NCBI GenBank assembly: GCA_022747635.1
Contig: JAKTNV010000002.1
Coordinates: 108,721,369 to 108,785,368 of the forward strand
DNA: 64,000 bases
Direction: 5' to 3'
From: Hetaerina americana
Taxonomy: Eukaryota > Arthropoda > Insecta > Odonata > Calopterygidae
Under the pieces are notes generated by a model, which saw nothing but the letters and a program-made list of their open reading frames with translations, was not told where the DNA came from and did no database searches. This document shows positions 57,790 through 64,000 of this stretch, piece after piece; position 1 is the first letter of the stretch; each line of letters starts with the position of its first letter. A program made the translations under genes and the position numbers.

Positions 57790-58353
57790 CGAGGTGTGTC
57801 CTATCCGACCTGCGTTCATATCTCCGCATGGGTGCTGTACTTCGTCATCCGGGCCGTGTGGCATCCTTCGAAGTAGTCCCCATTTGATTGAACCACACGC
57901 TCCCAGCGGTGCTTCCACATCTTAAAGCAGTCCTCGAACGCAGATTTCGGAATGGCCTTCAGCTCGCGCGTCGCATTACTCTGAATCGTCTCGATTCAAC
58001 CGCTTTCCTTTGAGCGCCATTTTCAATTTTGGGAACAACCAAAAGTCGCAGGGTGCTATGTCGGGACTGTACGTAGGCTGGCGAAACTGCAGAATCTCCT
58101 GAGTTTCACCAAAAATTGCTGCACAGGGTTCGATGAATGCGCTGGCGCGTTATCGTGGCGAAGAAGCCAGTCACCAATTGACCAGAGACGCAGTCGTTTT
58201 CTCCTCACGGCATCACGCGATCTTTTCATAACTCCAACGCAATATTCTTTGTTGATCGTCTGACCTCTTGGAGTATATTCGTAGTGCACAACACCCTCAT
58301 AATAAAAAAATAATTAAAAAACGCAGTTCGGATACTTTTTTGGACACACCTCG
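57790..58353 (-). mobile_element. Mariner element (family iota), N-terminal half deleted
   Basis: Inverted ends CGAGGTGTGTCCTATCCGAC (57790) and ATACTTTTTTGGACACACCTCG (ending 58353) are flanked by TA on both sides. The minus strand keeps HYEYTPRGQTINKEYCVGVM, LLRHDNAPAHSSN (second catalytic Asp, HDN), a YSPDIAPCDFWLFPKLKMAL-like stretch in other frames, and the C-terminus (KMWKHRWERVVQSNGDYFEG). The HTH and first Asp are absent, opposite to the theta and delta copies. Confidence 0.92.
58056..58289 (-). pseudogene. Mariner transposase C-terminal catalytic fragment (iota)
   Basis: 77 codons: HYEYTPRGQTINKEYCVGVM, MKRSRDAVRRKRLRLWSIGD, WLLRHDNAPAHSSNPVQQFL. HDNAPAH is the conserved strand with the second Asp. 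The frame breaks before the YSPD block, which continues in another frame. It lacks the DNA-binding domain. Confidence 0.85.
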
Positions 58354-58355
58354 TA

Positions 58356-59200
58356 TATTGCAATACTTTCTCGAAGACACTGAGTCTCCCCATGAGACAC
58401 CGAAAGGGCAAGCGAAATTGAAGCGATCGAACTCACCATTCATGAAACATTCGTTTTGCACATTGCAATGGTTTTACTGTTGGTAACCGCTCCACTGGTT
58501 GCTCTTAACAGGGCAAATGAACAAAACCATTAAAAAGAGTCAACTGCAACGCGGTCAGCAATTGATATAAATTATCTTCCTATATGAATTATCTTCTATT
58601 ACTCTGAGTGCCTAATCCCAGAGAACGTGAGCTAAACATGACGACCCCTCTTCAAAGACAGACTTGATTTTCCCTCCCCGCCGAATGAAAACTTCTGTCA
58701 AGGAATTAGTTCGTTAAAACGGTGGAAATTCGAGGGAAAGCAAACTTTTCTCTCAAGAGGTTGAGAAACCCTGGAGTGAGATGAGGACGACACGCGTTGA
58801 TACTAAGCGCCTGTTTTATTCAATAAGGAAATGAGGGAAGAATTAAAGGAGCGTGGAGGGCGGAAACTCAGACGAATCTTTCGTGCGTCGCATTTTGCGC
58901 GGACGCCGCCGTAAAATATGCATCGACAGCTTTTATCTCAGTCAGCAGCAAATGTCATTCCATGCCCTTTCTCCCTAACACTCTCAAATCCACGGTTTAC
59001 GGCACGGAAGTGTTCATGATCGCACGGAAACGTGCCGCGTTAACCCCTCTGCTGTGAAAATACATTTGTCTCGGTCAATCAGAAACAAGTTTCCACGTCG
59101 ATGGCCTTTAATGCGCAGATGAGCAAGTGACCCTGGGGACATTTGAAAGAGGAACGGTGGGAAGTGGTTTTCCATTAGCGCGGGCGACGAAACATGCCAG
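58356..59200. other. Unannotated
   Basis: No recognised element. Confidence 0.4.
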
Positions 59201-59204
59201 CTGA

Positions 59205-59205
59205 A

Positions 59206-59275
<70 letters not shown>

Positions 59276-59355
59276 GTATGTATAAATATATATATATACA
59301 CACACATATATATATATATATGTATGTGTATAAAAATATATATATATATGTATAA
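59205..59355. repeat. (TA)n array with TG/CA interruptions
   Basis: About 150 bp of TA with ATGTATG and ACACAC breaks. Confidence 0.97.
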
Positions 59356-61130
59356 ATTAATATTATTTTATTTCATTTCATCGAAAAAGTTTTCTCTGAG
59401 AGAAACCAACTGTGAACATTTTTCCCTTCCTTCGCGTTATATATATATATGTAATGGAGAGGAATTATGGTCGATATTTTAGGGGTCGGTTGGCCGAACT
59501 CCAGATAAAAACGAGTCCGGAAGCCGGTCGCTGTGCAATTCCATTTGAAATATAGTACCTTTCGAGATAGAGGTAAATTTATTAATGCTAAAAAAGATTT
59601 AACCAAAAAAAGGTGGAGAAATCTTTGCAGTGGGTTCAGTCCAACTTGTGGTGAGAAGAACAAGATGGAATCTTATTCTATTGTTTGTTTGCTCTCTTTG
59701 GTATCTTTCACACTTAAATACTGAACCGATTGTCGTCATCACAGCCGGCGCAAATTAAATGCAACGTGGCCCTCGTCCAGGTGGGGGGGGGGAGCGCAAG
59801 ATAGTAATTGGCGATGTTTATTGCCGGGAATGTTACTGAAGATCCACACTCCAAAGAACGTGTGAGGGGCAAAATATTGAAGACGAATCTCGCCCGGCAG
59901 GGATTAGCTTCATTGTGATTTTGAGTCCCGTTTTGGTTACGTCAAGAGGAGAGCAAAAGTCCTGATTGTCCTCGAACAAAAAAAAAGTCGGGGGGGAGCA
60001 AATCGTCAGAATGCACACCGCACCAAATACCGCCTTTTCGGACTCGAGGTCAAGACTTTGGCATGGTGTTGCTCCCGCAAGGCTACTCTACACGCCGTGA
60101 CCCACAATTGTACCTGCATAACCTTAGACCGACCGTATGATGGTGATCATTCATTGGCTGCCCCTTGGTCAAAGTCGAAAATGTGCACAGGACTTAGTCG
60201 TATTTTGACGGGTTCTCATTTTTATTTTGCTAAGAATACCCGATTGCAAAATTTAATTGGCTACCGATTGTTCTTTTGTTTTAATTTTACTGCTCAGGTG
60301 GGGTGACTTTCTTCAAGAAATCATGAATATTTAGAGCATATGGGGAAACCGAAATTAAGGTATCTAAGTGTAAAATATTTTGGGTCGTTACGTGCAATTA
60401 ATCTCTTTAAGTGTTCACTCAAGGGACTGGAAGCGGACAGCAGCCTTGCTTCCCGTATCGTTAGCATTTTCTAAATTAAATGAGAACGTAGATGTAGCTC
60501 AGGAAAGGAAAAAAAAACTCCACTTTAAGGCGCGGAAGGGGCGGATAGATCATTTAGATAGAAGACCCCTGGAGGCCTTTTAATAAAAACGAGAATCCCG
60601 TGAATCAACATTTAAAAAAAAAACCATCGAGTCGTGCCTTTTCATTTATTTTGCACTTTCTCAAAGAGTGAGATGCTCAGAAAGTGTACATATCCGCGAT
60701 AAAAATCAAATTTAATCAAAAAAATGAATATTTCAAGGTCTCGGGTCACGCATTGTCCGTTTCAGGGATCTGCCTGAACGCGCAGACCACTTTAAGCATC
60801 AATTGCGAAACTCTCGCGTTCAAAACGACTCCATTTTTATCAGTTGATTATTAATGTTTGTGCTTACATCGCAACATGTTTACACCAAGATTACGTAAGA
60901 ATCCCGAAGAGGCGCTTTTTATTTTACATCCGAATGTGTCTCATGTTGGAGGAGATGTGTGCGATATTCAGCCACGACTGAGGTCCGTTTTGAAATGATA
61001 ATTAATCTCGGGAAAATCTAAGGACGGCGTCGTGGCCTCTATGGCACGGCAGGGTGTTCCTTCGGGGTGGCCGGCGAGGTGAACGTCAAGGGAGTCTAGT
61101 TGCGACAATGAGACATTTCCCATGAATAGA
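59356..61130. other. Unannotated
   Basis: Frames up to 96 codons, no motif. G8 run at about 59783. Confidence 0.4.
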
Positions 61131-61250
61131 ATATTTTGAGGCGTCACTTTGTGGAAGCGATTATTCATATCGGAAAAGAAAATACTTTGTTCGTCCACGT
61201 ATATTTTATTATGCACAATTTAGTTTTCGACTTACGAAGTCATCATTACG
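61131..61250 (-). repeat. Penelope-associated repeat segment
   Basis: CACTTTGTGGAAGCGATTAT, then TCATATCGG (61143-61175), matches 6368-6400, next to the Penelope-like remnant. Downstream, in reverse complement, ATGATGACTTCGTAAGTCGA and AAAC repeat the CTGATGATGAC...GTCGAAAC core seen at 4292 and 46054. Confidence 0.45.
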
Positions 61251-61694
61251 AGCCTACTTTTGAAATCGAGGAAATACTCCGAACAGGTGTGCATCGGCAA
61301 ATAGTATGACCGCGCTGGAAGCATAAAATGTAGATCGATTGCAAAAGAAACACATTGACGTAATCTTTCTTCGCTCGCATTGATCTCGATTGATACACGC
61401 CTTGACTGAAGCATTAAGATCTGGAGACTTATTAATGATTTCTCCGTCTTTTTCGTGAATAACGTCCCAGCATGCCTTGCGCCGTTTCCTTCGTGGTCAA
61501 TTTCCAGACATACCATAATTTCCACAAGTGTGTCGCCGGCGTGACGAGGGTCGGGAAGAGGTGAAAACGTTCTTTGTGTGGGCATTCATTGGCGATCTGG
61601 CCCTTCGGACCATCAGAGTGACGTAAACATATCACATGCCAAGTGCCTACAAGTATTGAATGTCAATATAACGAATGTTTTTACCTTTCTCCGG
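61251..61694. other. Unannotated
   Basis: A 117-codon minus frame without recognised domain. Confidence 0.4.
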
Positions 61695-61960
61695 TTACAT
61701 ACACACATGTAGTACCCTGCAAGCCACCGCTAGGGTGTGTGGCAGGGGGTGAATACACCCTTATCGTTCTTGGGAAAAATTAAATCTAAAGTCTATTTGT
61801 TCTAAACTTAATCTATCTCATTCATTGACATGATCTACCGTAGTAAGATGGGAGTAATAACAAATGGTCAAAATCATCGCTAAAGAGACATCCTTCCAAT
61901 TAAAATGCCAGAGATTTAATATGTAATTTCACCTTACCTCAGCGAATGATCTCCAAGATC
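61695..61960 (-). mobile_element. LINE-B 3' end
   Basis: GTAGTACCCTGCAAGCCACC, then GCTAGGGTGTGTGGCAGG (61710-61750), and upstream blocks CTTCCAATTAAAATGCCAGA and GAGATTTAATATGTAATT align with 674-1335 and 39955-40421. Only decayed coding sequence. Confidence 0.75.
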
Positions 61961-62295
61961 GCCCATTCACGGATTTTTTGTGAATCCGTGAATGAAATAA
62001 GGTGCAGTATAGTGCGTCAAAATGAAACTTCATTGGTAGCATCGAATTGGGGTGGTTTTAAAAATATTACCCATAGTAATCAACTCGGTGATTTGTGTTT
62101 CAACCGTTCTTCGATTGAAAATATTCAAACCAATGGAAATGCTCCTCCTCTCGAGAGAATGTTCGCGATTTACACCCAAAAATAGTCAAACGGCCGACAA
62201 TTTATGTTTTCGTATTCAAGCAGAATTATCGCCTCGAATTATTGCAGTCGGTGGATGTGATTTGTTGTCTCCGGCGTGACTTTATGGGACTCAAA
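61961..62295. other. Unannotated
   Basis: TTTGTTGTCTCCGGCGTGAC at 62262 resembles the unique segment of the insertion at 4161 (TTGTTGTCTCAGGCGTAACT), followed in both by TTTxTGG. Confidence 0.5.
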
Positions 62296-62690
62296 TATCT
62301 ACATCTACATAATACCCCGCAAGCCGCCGCAAGGGCGTGTGGCGGGGGGTGTTAGGTCACCTACCATAAAAAGGAAATATACCACATGCAAAAGAAACAA
62401 CACGGAAAATTACACCCACAGCAGCGCACACACTCATGCAAAAATCCCTTCATCCAATACTCATGCAAACACATATACCGCAAAACAACTAAAAACCTGC
62501 ACCCCATGATGCAGCACGAAAGCCATCCTACAACACGGAAGCCAGGACACAACAAGCAAGAAATTGAAACATCACTACCACATGAAAATGTAACACGAAA
62601 CACTCCACCCCCAAAGAGTCTGTAAAAGGCAAGGAATGCGACCCAACGTTGCAGGTAGCAGGAATTTCCCCCCGCGGAGAGGGACGAGGG
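62296..62690 (-). mobile_element. LINE-B' 3' end with TGTAGA-type tail
   Basis: ATATCTACATCTACATAATA, then CCCCGCAAGCCGCCGCAAGG and GCGTGTGGCGGGGGGTGTTA, is the cleanest terminus in the window. Reversed, it ends TATTATGTAGATGTAGATAT. Upstream 3' UTR matches 56366-56765. Confidence 0.8.
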
Positions 62691-63216
62691 ATTGAAAGGG
62701 AAACTTAAAAACAGATGAACAGAACACGAATGAGGTCATTCGGAAAGAATGGGTTATTATAACAAAACGCATAAGGTTAGTGGAAGAGCATGCATTTAAA
62801 TACAACTAATTATTTTTTATACGCTGAGGGTGGCAAGTGGAATTTTTGCTATCTATAACCCTGCAGTTGCTATCCCGTATTGTCCGTGGGAAGAAGGAGT
62901 CCTTGAGTCGGCTAGTTCTGGCATCTATTTCCCGAATTTTATATGCATGATCCGAGCGACCAATGTATGTGGGAGTACGAATAATTTGCGAGACCTCGGT
63001 GCTGAAACATGCGGATCTAAATTTATTTAATAAATATAAATTATTGAAATGAAAAAATCAAATGCGTATGGTTTGGAATGTTTGGTTCGCCAATGAGCGT
63101 GCAGATCGCCTTTGGGTGCACGCACAGAGCGAATGCTGTGCTGGAAACCATGGTCCCCTGCTTAACAGAAGATGAATTCCCTCCTCCATGCTTGGAACCG
63201 TCTTCTGGAAAAGAAC
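62691..63216. other. Unannotated
   Basis: Nothing recognised. Confidence 0.4.
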
Positions 63217-63218
63217 TA

Positions 63219-63811
63219 CGTGGTCTGGGCAATAAAAGCGCAAACTGGTGCAATCTGACGGCCATGACGCGGACTACAGCCCCGCCCACTAGCGCCGCTA
63301 GTTTCCTGAGACCCAATGAGCCACCTGTGTTTGGCGGATCGTCGAGCTGTGCGTATTGTGCCAGTTATGCTAGTTTCTGTTGTCCTTGTTTTTACTGCTT
63401 GTCGAAAATGGAAATTGAAGAAATCGCGGAGCAACGAATCAAGTTTTTTAATGAAGTGCGGTGTAAAAGTTTTCAAGAAATTACTGAAATGTTGACAGCT
63501 GTTTACGATGAAAATGCTCTGAAGAAAACATCCGTTTTCAAGTGGATTAAGCGTTTTAAAGATGGCCGACAAGACGCCACGGATGATGTAAGGCCGGGAC
63601 GACCGTCAACCACGTGTGTTTACGACAACATTGATCGTGTGCGGTCCCTTGTCCTTACCGATCGCCGAAAAACTGTCCGAATGATAGAAGCTGATGAACT
63701 GAATTTAGGAAAATTAACAGTGAACACAATTTACTAAAACTAAAAAGCCAAACTTCCCAGGACTTAAAAAGTTTTTATGGCCTCAGCTCGCGTAATTTTT
63801 GAACAGAGTAG
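63219..63811 (+). mobile_element. Mariner element (family gamma), catalytic domain deleted
   Basis: The left terminus CGTGGTCTGGGCAATAAAAG follows TA (63217-63218). The right terminus GCGTAATTTTTGAACAGAGTAG precedes TA (63812-63813). The leader and N-terminus match the gamma element at 14116-15612 (opposite strand). After the HTH half it jumps to the 3' UTR (AAGTTTTTATGGCCTCAG). Confidence 0.88.
63408..63737 (+). pseudogene. Mariner transposase N-terminal fragment (gamma)
   Basis: Starts MEIEEIAEQRIKFFNEVRCK, then EITEMLTAVYDENALKKTSV, FKWIKRFKDGRQDATDDVRP, GRPSTTCVYDNIDRVRSLVL and TDRRKTVRMIEADELNLGKL, with a stop after NTIY. This is the complete DNA-binding half (about 109 residues) without catalytic domain. 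The upstream in-frame ATGs (from 63078) lie in or before the terminal repeat, so the ATG at 63408 was chosen by match to the gamma copy at 15424. Confidence 0.88.
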
Positions 63812-64000
63812 TATTTAAGAAAAATCATTTCGACCTGCGGTGTCTGTAGCAACCTGCAGAGTAAGATCATTGCGAGAGTATGAATGCCAAGCTGCACCAA
63901 TACCTCGTGCACCGAAAGCGATGCGGCTTAGGACTCTTGGGAGGTCATTTAGGACGATGGTGATCGCAACGGTGGGGAATGAAATATTGTGGCAATAAAT

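Overview
This is a non-coding, repeat-rich stretch of an animal genome, most likely an arthropod and probably an insect. The reasons are the mixture of mariner (Tc1/mariner superfamily) copies from about eleven lineages, RTE- and CR1/L2-like non-LTR retrotransposon fragments, a Penelope-like element with a GIY-YIG remnant, several tRNA-derived SINE families and long (TA)n arrays. There is no dense gene packing, no operon and no recognisable host protein-coding exon, rRNA gene or functional tRNA gene. The species cannot be named from the sequence alone.

Layout. 0-8 kb: an old mariner (1515-2456), LINE 3' ends, two SINEs, a tandemly duplicated 191-bp unit interrupted by an insertion carrying a perfect 168-bp palindrome (4161-4375), an RT fragment joined to a Penelope-like C-terminus (5106-6560), then LINE, (TA)n and SINE copies. 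8-18 kb: GC-rich unannotated DNA, a defective mariner (10655-11554), and a mariner nested inside another mariner (14227-14784 within 14116-15612). 18-27 kb: LINE and SINE 3' ends, a second copy of the same defective mariner (22490-23451), a hairpin element (24861-25013), and a SINE inside (TA)n. 27-38 kb: RTE fragments, a mariner interrupted by a hairpin element with a 12-bp target duplication (30760-31735), a 1.5-kb decayed RT, and a terminal-repeat mariner with its catalytic core deleted (36413-37165). 38-46 kb: mostly unrecognised DNA with two CpG/G-rich patches. 46-64 kb: an RT fragment (46230-47518), a third palindromic insertion (49790-50012), mariner remnants at 51.6, 53.9, 57.8 and 63.2 kb, and LINE 3' ends.

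The elements illustrate successive insertion, mostly with loss of function. Every mariner is decayed, and most have lost part of the catalytic domain internally. Two copies share both a deletion junction and a premature stop, so the defective version itself seems to have been copied in trans. LINE copies are 5'-truncated and often end next to (TA)n or a TGTAGA-type tail.

The most interesting pattern is a recurring insertion architecture: a short unique segment followed by a terminal palindrome, flanked by 11-14-bp target duplications. It is seen clearly three times, with weaker instances elsewhere. Several of these palindromes carry a CTGATGATG...GAAAC-like core reminiscent of Penelope-like termini.
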